Shown here in pieces: positions 22,905-34,534 of a stretch of 64,000 nt of DNA. The notes under the pieces were generated by a model, which was not told the DNA's origin, did no database searches, and was given only the letters and a program-made list of their open reading frames with translations. Numbering within the stretch: the stretch's first letter is position 1; every line of letters begins with the position of its first letter. The translations under genes and the position numbers were made by a program. The stretch comes from Chionoecetes opilio (Eukaryota > Arthropoda > Malacostraca > Decapoda > Majidae). The DNA is taken from NCBI GenBank assembly GCA_016584305.1, contig JACEEZ010011921.1, positions 1 through 64,000 on the forward strand, written 5' to 3'.

Positions 22905-24156
22905 AATCAATCATTTATTCCATACGCCTGGGGCGCGTCGCCTCGCAAACCCTACGAAGCCACTCCCAGAGATCACCACGCGCGAATCCCCATGCAGGCT
23001 CCCTTCCTATACCAACCAACTCTCGACAGGAAACATAACTTGATCCAGCCACGAGCCTTGTGGGTGCCCTCTTGGCCTCCTTCACGCCGGATTGGCTGTT
23101 ACAATTACAACCCGTTGGGAAGGATCGGTTTCAGGGTAGCGTGCCACATGCCCATGTAGCCGAATTTGGCGCTGACGCACTATGCAGGTAATAGGCCTAG
23201 ATTCAGTCTCACGGTGCAATACTTGATTTGACACTTCATCATTCCAGCGATACCCTATGATTTTGCGATGACACTTATTACCAAAGGCATCGATTCGCCT
23301 CTTGAAGTCGCTATTTAGTGTCCAGGTCTCAGAACCATTGAGTATGACAGGGATCACAAGCGACTTGAAGATCCGGATCTTTGTCCTCCTGCACAGGTAC
23401 CGACAACGCCAAGTACTCATGCTGAGCGAGTCCATAACACTATGGGCAATGCCAATCCTCCGTAAGACTTCTTGATGTGACCTGTCATCATTATGGACTG
23501 CGCTACCAAGGTATGTAATACTTTCCAAGATCAATGTCCTCGCCGCACGCATAAACAGACTGTACTGTTTCATCTAGTAAGCTTCCAAACACCTGGACTT
23601 TGATCTTGAGTCCAAAGGCTTTGCCTCTTCGTGCAGCGCCTCGAGAGCCATCACCAGTATCTCCAGCGACTTAGCAAAGATTACTGCATCATCGAAGAAA
23701 ACTAGATCAGTGTTCTTGGTGTTGTTGAGAGATGGATGCTCCACAAGGTTTATGGAACTGTCGCCGATGGGAATTCTCGCCGAAACACCAACCGAGAACT
23801 CTCGCCGACGTGGAAATTTTAACCTAACCTGGACAGTGGCACCTAATTTAACCTAACTGATCAATATATAGTTGGTATTTCATCCCTGAATGTAGAAACA
23901 CGGGTAAAACATGATTTAAATATATATATTGGGTCTGCAATATCAATAATAGGAACCCTAGCCGACGGCGGCGAGAGTTCCGTTCGGCGACAGTTCCAGG
24001 TACCCTCCCCAATCACTTTGATCTACAAATTTGTCAAATACCCAGTCCATACAAGTGTTGAAAAGTGATGGGGCAAGGACGCACCCTTGTATCACTCCTG
24101 TATTCACAGGAAAGAAGCTGGATACACCTCCCCCACCATTCACAGCACTCCCAGTC
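22905..24156 (-). mobile_element. RTE-type LINE copy nested in the jockey-like LINE
   Basis: On the minus strand it runs from a truncation inside RT (SGTGSAVNGGGGVSSFFPVN, near 24156) through GCVLAPSLFNTCMDWVFDK. It is interrupted by a MITE, then continues with the C-terminal block (ESITYLGSAVHNDDRSHQEV, GSETWTLNSDFKRRIDAFGN, RQIRLHGHVARYPETDP) and an AATC/ATTG-type tail near 22905-22920. The hexamer CCTAAC (22899-22904) pairs with CCTGAC (24157-24162) as a slightly mutated target duplication. Comparison with the intact 62-kb copy shows the host LINE resumes exactly there. Confidence 0.82.
23753..23998. mobile_element. MITE with TGGAACTGTCGCCGA termini
   Basis: The left end TGGAACTGTCGCCGATGGG and the right end, reversed, TGGAACTGTCGCCGAACGG are inverted repeats of about 30 bp that continue with CTCTCGCCG. 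It splits the RTE copy: the sequence on both sides matches the uninterrupted RTE at 17.9 kb. The insert may extend to about 23744-24007. GCTCCACA and CCTCCCCA at the edges could be a degraded 8-bp duplication, which would suggest hAT. It has no coding capacity. Confidence 0.65.
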
Positions 24157-25772
24157 CCTGACAGTCCCCCTCCTATTATTCTCAGAAACTGCTTCTGTGC
24201 TTGCACCCTGCTTCGTCAAACTTTATCTATCTTATCTTTATCGTCCATTCTTTATATATTTACTTCACCCTTTCCTTCTTGCTGGATGAGGTTTGCTCAC
24301 ATTCATCCTGTTCCTAAGAAGGGTGACCGCTCTAATCCTTCAAACTACTGTCGCATAGCCTCGACTTCTAGCCATTCTAAACATTTTGAATTTATCCTTA
24401 ATAAGAAGATTCTTAAGCATATATCTGTTCATAATCTTCTATCTGATTATCAGTACGGTTTTCGTACACTGGTGTGTACGAAACTGGTGTGTCCGGTACG
24501 GTATTACCGATCTACTGGCGATCATCTAGCTTTCCTACCTGAATCTTGGTCATCCTCCTTTAGGGGTTTCGGTGAAACATTTAATGTTGCCTTTGACTTA
24601 ACAAAAGCTTTTGATAAGAATCTGGCACAAATCTTAAATTTCCAAACTACCCCCTTGCGTCTGCTATTCTTCTCATTGCACCTTCATCTCAAGTTTCCTT
24701 TCAAACCGTTCTATTGGAGCTACTGTAGACGGTCATTTGTTTTTCTCCTAAGTCTATCAATAGTGCTGTTCCTCAGGGTTATGTACTATCATCCACTCGC
24801 TTCATGTTATTCATTAATGATCTAATTCTAACGCAATGCCCTATCCACTCCTACGCTGTTGATTCTACCCGGCATTTTTAACGTTATCATTAGACATCCA
24901 ACTCAACAGGAACTAAGTGATTTATGGATAGATGCCACAGAGCGCCGAACTTCTGATTTTTACCTAGTTTTTGAATGGGGCCAAAGCAAACCTTCTTTTG
25001 TTCAATGCCTCTAAAACCCAATTTGTTCCCCTATCTGCTTGACATAACCTTCCAGACAACTATATCATTTTCTTCAATGACATTATAGTCTCACTCTTCC
25101 ACAATGAACATTCTTGAACGATCCTTTACTAAAAATCTGAAGTGAAGATTTCATATTTCATCTCTTGCTAAATCAGTTTTTAAGAAGTTAGGTGCCTGTG
25201 GCGTTTGCGTTCTTTTTTCACCCTCCTAGCTGCTTACTCTGTACAGGCCTTATCCGCCCATGTATGGAGTATGCCTTTCACGTTTCGGGGGGATCCACTC
25301 ATACATCTCTCATAAACAGGGCAGAGTAAAAAGCTTTTCGTCTCATCAACTCCCATCCTCTGACTGACTGTCTTCAATCTTTAAATCACAGCCGCAAAGT
25401 TGCTTCTCTTGCTATCTTCTACCGTTATTTTCATGATAAATGCTCCTTTGAACTTGCTAACTGCATGCCTTCTCCCCTTCCGCGGCCTTGCTGCACAACA
25501 CTTTCTACTCATTCTCATCCCTACTCTGTCCATCTTACTAATGCACGAGTTAATCAGTATCTTCACTCTTTTATCCATTTCACTGATAAACTCTGGAACT
25601 ATCTTGGACTTCCGAATATTTTTTTAAAAGAGTGAAGAATCAAAACATCTCCCGAACGAAATTGATCCAACCTCCTTTCTTTATTATCCTACTTTTATAT
25701 GGCGACTGACACCTAGCAGGCTTTTTGTAACTTTTTTGTCGTCCTCGGCCAGTCCTTTTTGTGATGTAAGAA
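24157..25772 (+). mobile_element. Jockey-like LINE copy 1, RT and 3' part
   Basis: It resumes after the RTE with PPIILRNC-like sequence, then PVPKKGDRSNPSNYCRIAS, HNLLSDYQYGF, SWSSSFRGFGETFNVAFDL and TKAFDKN (block A). After many frame breaks it reaches the C-terminal block (NASKTQF, KAFRLINS-like, VNQYLHSFIHFTDKLWN). The 3' end GGCCAGTCCTTTTTGTGATGTAAG matches the ends of the other two copies. Numerous stops and indels make this the most decayed of the three copies. Confidence 0.78.
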
Positions 25773-26394
25773 AAAATAATGTCTGGCTTAATGGCCTCGT
25801 GTTTGGTCAATAGCTATGAAACAAGCTTTTTTTTGGTCAGTCTCACCCTTACATGATAAGATTTTTTTTTCTCCCTCCCAAGAATTATAGGGCATGATGA
25901 TAATATGAGACTATAGAGTGTAGAGAGTAATATAGACTATATGTGTTATGAGTTAAGTTAATTATATGACAAAAAGGTTAAGTTTGCTTTATTTTGCGAT
26001 TTATTTTGAAAATACCACATTGACTTACTTAATGACTCACTTCCTGTAATGATTGATCTATTTTTCTTAGACTTCATCACTCTCAAACCCAATGATAATT
26101 ACTGTGATAGATTAGGACGTTATAGTATGAGTGTGTGAAGTTATTTTTCCCCATGGTAATGAATTGATAACCCATAGTTTATTAGTTATGTTGGAAAGTG
26201 TTTTTTTCGTTAATCATGGTTGGGGTGGCGCAGAATTGGGTGATGCACGAAGATGAAAAGGATGTGGGGAGGGAGTGTGATGTGCAGTAATGGCGGACGG
26301 AATGGGGGTAGGGCGGTGAGTGGAGGGGCAGGGTTGAGCGGTAAACAAGGGAGAGGATTGGTGCGCTGACCCTCCTTTACGTCTGTGCTTATTA
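25773..26394. other. Intergenic, no recognisable gene
   Basis: AT-rich sequence with no recognisable gene or repeat. Confidence 0.5.
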
Positions 26395-26697
26395 AAAGGT
26401 AAAAGGTAAAGATGGGGGCATACGGTATGCTGTGCGTGGCCTTCGGTGCGCATTTCCGTAGCATTAGCCCTTGAGCCTGTGGTGGGTGAGGACCCGTTAG
26501 CCTGGGACAAAGGGCTAGTGTGCCATCCAGATTACCACAGTTACCTTCCCCAGGTTTCCCCAGGTATCCATTAATCAACCTCGAAAGGGAGGAATAACAG
26601 CTGTTTTGGCTGGTTGCCGACTTGCACTGGCCCTGATTCGAACCAGGGCCCGCAGATTCGTAGCCAGGTACGCTAGCCACTACACCATGACGAGGTG
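26395..26697 (-). mobile_element. tRNA-derived SINE, family 4
   Basis: From 26697 on the minus strand the head reads TCATGGTGTAGTGGCTAGCG (A box) and then CCTGGTTCGAATCAGGG (B box, with flanking GGGCCCTG and CAGGGC able to pair). A tRNA-unrelated body of about 200 bp ends in ACCTTTT repeats at 26395-26415. Only one copy is in this window. Confidence 0.7.
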
Positions 26698-28090
26698 ACT
26701 GCTCATTGCTTAGTTATCCTTTTGTGGTTAAAATCTTTCTCTCTCTCTCTCTCTCTTTTTCTCTCTCCCAGCACTCTAGCGGATCATACTGTTAGCGGCA
26801 TCGACCACTTCATTATGCAGGTTAATCTCAACAGGTGTGAAGTGACCCGTGGCGCATCATGGTGCCGAGTGTACAGGTGTGAATAATGGAGTGCAGAGAG
26901 AGAGGAGGAGGAGATAATTAACAAATAAAAAATGGGTGGAGATGGATATGAGTGGATGGAAGGGAAGGAAGAGAGAGGGAGGGAGGGAGGGAGGGACGGC
27001 GATTTAAAACAGTGATTTAAGCTAGCAATATTGGCAAAAAACGTCATAAGAGCATGAATATGTACTGATGACTGTCCAACGCAATCAACTGAGGGATTAA
27101 CACACGCACGTACGTACACACACAGGTGTACAGTGCCGCGGTGCTGTCCGTGAGGGGGAAGACTGTGTGTGTATTGTACACTGCAACCTTGTTTACGGAT
27201 GGGTATACAGCTTTGGGCTCACGGTTCATTACCTTCATTAAAAACTAGTGACAAGCGAGAAGGCGTATTAATGAAGGCACAAGACCATATATTTTCCTTG
27301 ATGATATTTATGATTATGATTGTGATAATGGGGATAATCATTTTGGTGGTAAATACGATAATGAAAAGCTTTATGATAATGATAATATTAATTAATGTTA
27401 ATGATGATATTGATAGATATATTCATGGAACACTTTTTTTTACCTTGCCGATCCGATTGATGATCTTATTTATTTAGTTAATGCTAATTTATGCATGGTG
27501 CTAATTGATTTATCATAAAACAAAATATATCAAAAGAAAGCTAATAAAATACCGCTTCTACTGAAATGCTCCAATTTATAAGTTGTCTCTCAAAATATTA
27601 AGTGGCGAAGTTTAAATGAATTCATGCATATTTATTCAGTCTCATAATGGCATTTCTTTAGTGTGTTTTACCATTTTTTATTTGATAATATTATAGAACA
27701 AACATTTACGAAGATAACAGTGTATCATTTATACTGATAAACCATATTATACGGTTTTCATGGAACACTTGTTTACTTTGCCGATCAGCCTCCACTAGAA
27801 ATAGCCCAAACTGAAAAGTAATTCCAGTATACAGTAGTCTTTGCCCAGACCCAAGAAATGTCAGGTTGCCAGATACCTGCATAAGAGTTACCATTCACCA
27901 CCAGTACAAAATACTGTACAGACGTCGCTCCTTCAGTCACCCTGTGGTAATACCCCGTGACGAGCCCTGGCCGCAGCAGTAAACATTTAAGCCCCGACCG
28001 AATATTTGAGGATTATTACGACAAGAATATTATACTATAATATTCTTGGTAGTTACTCTACATCGTTCTTAAAAAGTTTGTTATTACCTG
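26698..28090. other. Intergenic, no recognisable gene
   Basis: It contains a short CT run (26738-26767) and a GGGA run near 26975. From 27290 to 27700 it is rich in GATNAT-type AT repeats. No coding sequence supported. Confidence 0.5.
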
Positions 28091-28091
28091 G

Positions 28092-28368
28092 TTCTTCTTG
28101 CCAGTTTCTTCAGTCAACTTTTGTATTTCTTCTTCTTCGGTCTTCTTTTCTCGCTCCAAGTGTTTCACTTGTTGCTTCAGAGTGCAACCTCTCTTTGTGT
28201 GTATTCCAAGCTAGCTGCTAGTTCAGTCACAGTTGTTTGTTGTGAATGCACTTTTTCGTTGGCTTGTTTTATAAAAAGCTCCATCACTCTACGATAAGCT
28301 TGCTCTTGTGCAGCGAGTAGTGTTTTCAGAGTTGAAGTATCCATTTGTAGAGTAGCTGGTACCACCAC
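28092..28368 (-). pseudogene. Coiled-coil protein remnant (LINE ORF1-like)
   Basis: On the minus strand 28368-28180 reads MVVPATLQMDTSTLKTLLAA, QEQAYRRVMELFIKQ and LAASLEYTQREV. A one-base slip near 28185 then gives LKQQVKHLEREKKTEEEEIQ and KLTEETGKKN. Heptad-like Leu spacing and alternating Lys/Glu indicate a coiled coil. The MD(T/I)xTLKTLL start followed by a coiled coil resembles ORF1 proteins of some invertebrate retroelements, but I recognise this only loosely. No RT lies next to it. The end could be an exon edge, since CAG is followed by GTAATA. Confidence 0.4.
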
Positions 28369-28412
28369 TGGGAAGTTTTGTTTGTGAAGCTCGTAAATTC
28401 AAGGTATGATCG

Positions 28413-28601
28413 CTACAACAGGTCAGATTGGACTGACTCAGATGAGACACAATAGTCTATCAGCCCGATACACTTATTGGTACCAGTTAGGGGGACAAAT
28501 TCTGGCTGTTTTTTTTTAATGTCTGGTCCTTGTACATTGAGAAAAAGTATGATAGACCTCTCAGTCTTGCAGCTTTCTATAGAAATAGAACCATATGCCA
28601 C
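28413..28601 (-). repeat. Interspersed repeat, inverted relative to 34535-34705
   Basis: The segment contains AGTCTATCAGCCCGA, TTGGTACCAGTTAGGGGG, CAAATT and GTATGATAGACC in the same order as the reverse complement of 34535-34705, with diverged spacers. On the minus strand both include the peptide PLTGTN followed by GLIDY, so the repeat may once have been coding. The pair brackets the Helitron satellite and the decayed nuclease-like gene. Confidence 0.65.
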
Positions 28602-28638
28602 ATGTTACCCTGTCAAAAAAAATCAGCGCTTTTTCACA

Positions 28639-28662
28639 TCTATAATAATATAAGCGAAAGTG

Positions 28663-28717
<55 letters not shown>

Positions 28718-29869
28718 GTGTGTGTGTGTGTGGTATAGGTTCCGCCCCCCGTGGCGCAATCACCTCATATGGCACATTTTTGGAACCGGGTTGACCAGGG
28801 GAAGGTCATAAGCCCACTTATGAGATGATTCGATCATTTTTTTTTTTTTTTTTTTTTTAGCAGCCTATTAGCGATAATTGTGAAAAAAAAAAGTGGGTTG
28901 CGAGAATTGAGGAAGCCTTGATGTAGGGTGATGGGTAATGGGTGAGTGAATGGGTGGGGTGATGGGTAATGGGTGTGGGGTGATGGGTGAGTGAATGGGT
29001 GGGGGGTGATGGGTTGGGGGTGATGGGTGATGGGTGAGGGAATAGGTGGGGAGTGATGGGTAATGGTAAATATAAGCGAAAGTGTGTCTGTCTGTCTGTC
29101 TGTCTGTGTGTGTGTGTGTGTGTGTGCGTGTGTGTGTCTGGTATAGGTTCCGCCCCCTGTGGCGCAATCACCTCATATGAAACATTTTTGGAACCGGGTT
29201 GACCAGGGGAAGGTTTTAAGCCCATTTATGAGATGATCCGATCACTTTTATTTTATTTTTATTTTTTAGCAGCCTATTAGCGATAATTGTGAAAAAAAAG
29301 TGGGTTGCGAGAATTGAGGAAACCTTGATGTAGGGTGATGGGTAATGGGTGAGTGAATGGGTGGGGTGATGGGTAATGGGTGTGGGGTGATGGGTGAGTG
29401 AATGGGTGGGGGGTGATGGGTTGGGGTGATGGGTGATGGGTGAGGGAATAGGTGGGGGGTGATGGGTAATGGTAAATATAAGCGAAAGTGTGTCTGTCTG
29501 TCTGTCTGTCTGTGTGTGTGTGTGTGTGTGTGTCTGGTATAGGTTCCGCCCCCCGTGGCGCAATCACCTCATATGGCACATTTTTGGAACGGGTTGACCA
29601 GAGGAAGGTTTTAAGCCCAATTATGAGATGATCCGATCACTTTTTTTTTTTTTTAGCAGCCTATTAGCGATAATTGTGAAAAAAAAGGGGGTTGCGAGAA
29701 TTGAGGAAACCTTGATGTAGGGTGATGGGTAATGGGTGAGTGAATGGGTGGGGTAATGGGTGTGGGGTGATGGTGAGTGATGGTTGGGGTGATGGGTTGG
29801 GGTGATGGGTGATGGGTGAGGGAATAGTGTGGGGTGATGGGTAATTTAATAATATAAGCGAAATGTGTC

Positions 29870-29900
<31 letters not shown>

Positions 29901-31725
29901 GTGTCTGTCTGTCTGTCTGTGTGTGTGTGTGTGTGGTATAGGTTCCCGCCCCCGTGGCGCAATCACCTCATATGGCACATTTTTGGAACCGGTTTGACCA
30001 GGGGAAGGTCATAAGCCCACTTATGAGATGTTCGATCATTTTTTTTTTTTTTTTTTTTTTTAGCACCTATTAGCGATAATTGTGAAAAAAAAAAGTGGGT
30101 TGCGAGAATTGAGGAAGCCTTGATGTAGGGTGATGGTAATGGGTGAGTGAATGGTGGGTGATGGTAATGGGTGTGGGGTGATTGGGTGGGGGGTGATGGG
30201 TTGGGGGTGATTGGTGATTGGGTGAGGGAGATAGGTTTGGGGAGTGATGGGTAAAGGTAAATATAAGCGAAAGTGTGTCTGTCTGTCTGTCGAGGGGGTG
30301 TCTGTTGTGTGTGTGTGCGTGTGTGTTTTTCCCGGTATAGGTTCGCCCCGTGGCGCAATCACCTCATATGAAACATTTTTGGTAACACGGGGTTGACCAG
30401 GGAAGGTTTTTAAGCCCATTTATGAGATTATCCGATCACTTTTTTTTTTTTTTTTTTTTTTTTTGCAGCCTATTAGCGATAATTGTGAAAAAAAAGGGTT
30501 GCGAGAATTGAGGAAACCTTGATGTAGGGTGATGGGTAATGGGTGAGTGAATGGGTGGGGTGATGGTAATGGGTGTGGGGGTGATGGGTGAGTGAATGGG
30601 TGGGGGTGATGGGTTGGGGGTGATGGGTGATGGGTGAGGGATAGGTTTGGGGGTGATGGGTAATGGTAAATATAAGCGAAAGTGTGTCTGTCTGTCTGTC
30701 TGTCTGTGTGTGTGTGTGTCTGGTTAGGTCCGCCCCCCGTGGCGCAATCACCTCATATGGCACATTTTTGGAACCGGTTGACCAGGGGAAGGTTTTAAGC
30801 CCAATTTATGAGATGATCCGATCACTTTTTTTTTTTTTTTAGCAGCCTATTAGCGATAATTGTGAAAAAAAAGGGGGTTGCGAGAATTGAGGAAACCTTG
30901 ATGTGGGTGATGGGTAATGGGTGAGTGATGGGTGGGGTAATGGGTGGGGTGGGGTGATGGGTGAGTGGGAAAGGGTGGGGGTGATGGGTTGGGGGTGATG
31001 GGTTTATGGGTGAGGGAATAGGTGGGGGTGATGGGTAATGGTAATTTTAAGCGAAAGTGTGCTGTTGTCTGTCTGTCTGTGTGTGTGTGTGTGTGGTGTT
31101 GTGGTGTGTGTCTGGTATAGGTTCCGCCCCCCGTGGCGCAATCACCTCATAAAGAAAATTTTTTGGAACCGGGTTTACCAGGGGAAGGTTTTAAGCCAAA
31201 TTTTGAGATGATCCGATCACTTTTTTTTTTTTTTTAGCAGCCTATTAGCGATAATTGTGAGAAAAAAAAAGTGGGTTGCGAAAATTTTGAGGAAACCTTG
31301 ATGTAGGGTGATGGGTAATGGGTGAGTGAATGGGTGGGGTGATGGGTAATGGGTGTGGGGTGATGGGTGAGTGAATGGGTGGGGGGTGATGGGTTGGGGT
31401 GATGGGTGATGGGTGAGGGAATAGGTGGGGGGTGATGGGTAATGGGTGAGTGAATGGGTGTGTGGTGATGGGTAATGGGTGAGTGAATGGGTGGGGGGTG
31501 ATGGGTAATGGGTGAGTGAATGGGTGGGGGTTGATGGGTAATGGGTGAGTGAATGGGTGGGGGTAATACATACATTTCTACATCCATGATTTCAGGAAAG
31601 TTAGAAGGGGCTATCTGGAGAGTCCGTGTTTGGTGGGCCGAAGGCCCACCAAACACAGACAAACACCAATAGCCCTCCGCAGGAGCTAGCCAAAAAGTCC
31701 GCCCGGAGGGCGGCTTTGCGGCTAG
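28639..31725 (+). mobile_element. Helitron-derived satellite, seven units
   Basis: The 5' end TCTATAATAATATAAGCG at 28639 is preceded by A; the 3' hairpin and CTAG at 31722-31725 are followed by T. That matches insertion between A and T. Between them the 5' half (AAGCGAAAG, (TCTG)n(TG)n, GTTCCGCCCCCCGTGGCGC, poly-T, AGCAGCCTATTAGCG, minisatellite) is repeated seven times. Starts are near 28639, 29067, 29473, 29845, 30257, 30667 and 31041. Only the last unit has the 3' terminus. Most internal junctions read GGTAAATATAAGCG in place of the true 5' end. Units 1-3 resemble units 4-6 in order. No coding. Confidence 0.85.
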
Positions 31726-32004
31726 TATAATATATAGCCATAATTCAATATTGTTACATTATACTTGTTTATTTCCATTGGCAAATCAGGTTTTACAGAT
31801 ATCATCATCATCATCATCATCGTCGTCGTCATCTCCTGATAATATCACACTATCATGTACAGCACACATGCACAATCAATTCCATCCCCCTTTAACACAC
31901 ATATTAGTCTACATACACAAAAACACACACATAGTAGTACACGACTATCAATAATGAAGTTGGCATATAACACTGTAGCATAATTTGAAGTGTTCACAAT
32001 TGAT

Positions 32005-34290
32005 TCAATAATCATCTTCGTCTTCATCAAGGCTTTCACTGTGACTAGTGTTGTCATCTGTGTCGTCTGAGGCAGCATCCATTGCTTGGTTTGAGCATCC
32101 TTGTAACTGACACATCTCTGAGCACCTCAATCCGTTGATCATATATGGGCAGTCCCTAGCTTTGCAAACCCTCTTGCATTTGCAGGACAACAGTTCCAGC
32201 ACGCACTCCGGAGCAGGCGGCCTTGCTCCGACAGGAGTCAACTCTGGACAGGAGTCCATCCAATCAATATAAATGGACTGTGCATCCAGTGTCCATCCAT
32301 ACCCACCAGGACTTGGAATGTTAGTTTCTCTGATGATGCTTCTCTTCCAGATTGCTGTCTGGTAGTTTGCCCTCTGAGAGTGCTTGAACTTGAACGAACA
32401 GTCCGAGCACGGGGGTAGTTGGAACGATTCCAGTTCACCTTTCCTGCTGCTGAACAGCATGTATCGTAAATCATTAACAGTTGGATCCTTTAACTTACAA
32501 CCATAAAGTGTACAAGTAAAGTTCTGCAACATGGTGAAAAGATCTGGTGACACAAACCAATCTTGGCCTAGGTTCTTGAAGGCTGCTTGAATTGCTGAAT
32601 CCTTGGAAATACCCTCAGTCCTGAAATCTTCCCTTTGCTTGCGAAGGCGCTGACTGAGTTACAGCCAGTAAAGGCATGTAGGCCGAGCAGGCCATTGCAT
32701 ACATCTGGACCCCACGTCGTAGCTACCTTTCCAACATCAACATATGTTGCACGTGCTTCATTTCCTGACTTCACGAACCACTTTGCTTGTATTTGTTCAC
32801 AAAAGCTGACAGCAAGCAGGAATACATCAGTGTCATCTGCACATATGACCACAGCTTCCATGTCATGATTAGCTGCGTGAGCTGCATGTAGTATCATGCG
32901 TGTATCAGCTTCTTCCTGACTTGTGTCAAGTTATGGTACTTCCTGCCTTTCCTGATCTGATTTCAGTATGTAGCACCTGCTTCCACAGGTAACGAAAAGT
33001 ATTTTGTTTCCAAGTGACTGACTGTAATGAGGCTGCATCCATTTAGTAAGCAAAAAGCTCTACAAGGTGTGTTTTGGTCGTTGAGTTTGACATAAATTTC
33101 CTCCATTGACAAACTATTTGTCCAGACACGATGTTCTTGAACTGTACACCAGGTTCTGAGGATCTTGATGACCTTTCCATAGTCTTTATACTGTGTTCTT
33201 TGTATACATCAAAGACTATGTCAATTCTTTGGCTGTGGTTTCCCTCATGCAACGCCAGTGCCAATATTGATGTGGCAAGTTGTTCAAACGTCTTCTGGTC
33301 ACCTTTTATTCGATGCACTAACGCCATTCCATCAAGTTCGGTTGCAGAAGGGTCAGGGATCATATCAGCTACAGGTATGTTTTTTCTGTAATTCCTTAGC
33401 CAAGGTAGATTTTTTTTTCTTGGTTTTCCATCTGGTGTTGCAAGAGACGACGGCAGAAGTCCTAGAGGATGACATAAGACATTCTTCATGTTCATTTCCT
33501 TCCTCGTTTGGGTGATCAGTATCATCTTTCCAAATAGCATCCTATCGGCCTGCAAAATTATTTCCTGGCCACTTGCTGTGACCTTCCTGGCACTTTTGGA
33601 CAAATCGGAGAACGTTTTGAGCTTTTACTTCGTGATTGGGTCGTGGAATTTTGCTTTTGGTTGCTGTGTGCCAAGACGATCTTCTTTGTATTGATTGTAA
33701 GCTGCGAGTCCAAGATTATGTGGTTTGAGAGGATCGGTTGTAATGTCCTCGGGGGCAATTGTTGCGGTCGACAAATTGACAATGTCACAGTCCTTTTCAA
33801 AAGGGTTGATCCAGTTATCTAATGTGTTGACGACAGTAGTCACTGCTGCCTCGTCTTTTGCTCTTCTTGGACTTTGCAGTTCTGTGTGATGCATATCCGA
33901 TTTCATTGAATGTGTCATTTCACGCAAATGATGTAGGAATCCTGAGCTATATTCAGCTGTGAGGTAGTATCGTGACACAGCACCCTGTTTCAAACTGAAC
34001 TTTTTCACACCTCCAGGAGTCTTGGTGTCTTTATTGACTGTCTCCTCTGTCGTTTGGTTCACCAGTATTCTTCCAAAAGGATTGTGAGATCCCAGCTGGA
34101 CACTAAATCCACCTTCCATGAAGTATGTGAATACACCAGAATGTGTCTTTTTCGAGATTGGACATTATTCCATAGTACACCGGGAGGTAGCGTGCATAGT
34201 TGGTTTTGTCATATGCAAAACATCATGAAATCATATGAAGGATGGCTGACATGTGCAGTAGCCAGTCACCCTCCCGTGAAGCTCCAAGCA
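32005..34290 (-). pseudogene. Decayed gene of a widespread uncharacterised metazoan family
   Basis: Four blocks in order on the minus strand: (1) about 34290-33625, GDWLLHMSAI, DKTNYARYLPVYY, MEGGFSVQLGSHNPFGRI, KQGAVSRYYLTAEY; (2) 33603-33043, GQEIILQADRMLFGKMI, HPLGLLPSSLATPDGK, MALVHRIKG, IDIVFDVYKEHSIK; (3) about 33040-32568, EEADTRMILHAAHAANH, VVICADDTDVFLLAVSF, NGLLGLHAFTGCNSVSAF; (4) 32553-32005, RYMLFSSRKGELESFQLPPC, IYIDWMDSCPELTPVGARPP, then a Cys-rich tail (CKCKRVCKARDCPYM, RCSEMCQLQGC) and an acidic end. The Asp-rich ADDTDV plus GC(N/D)xVSAF arrangement recalls PIN/XPG nucleases, and the tail recalls CXC-type metal-binding domains; both are inferences. TGA near 34230, a stop at about 33028, a TAA near 32924 and a frameshift near 32630 kill it. 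Confidence 0.72.
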
Positions 34291-34534
34291 ATAAGTCTTA
34301 AATATAGGTATTAAATAAGCAACTACAATACTCAATATTTAAGCCAAAACTCAACATATTGACTAAATATAATGTCAATAACATACATAAAAATACTTAT
34401 TATGCATTTGTTTATTGATGTAACTGCAAAAAATTGTTTATACGCGAGAAAACGTATCAAATATATGTATATGTTCCATAAACAGCAGGATTTAAACAGT
34501 TCGAATATTAGCAAATTTGTGTGATGGGATAGTC
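34291..34534. other. AT-rich spacer
   Basis: No recognisable feature between the decayed gene and the inverted repeat copy. Confidence 0.5.

Noticed and set aside
28639..31725. CRISPR array
   Set aside because: The direct repeats are about 400-bp units with Helitron ends and a minisatellite; there are no short repeats with unique spacers, and the context is eukaryotic.
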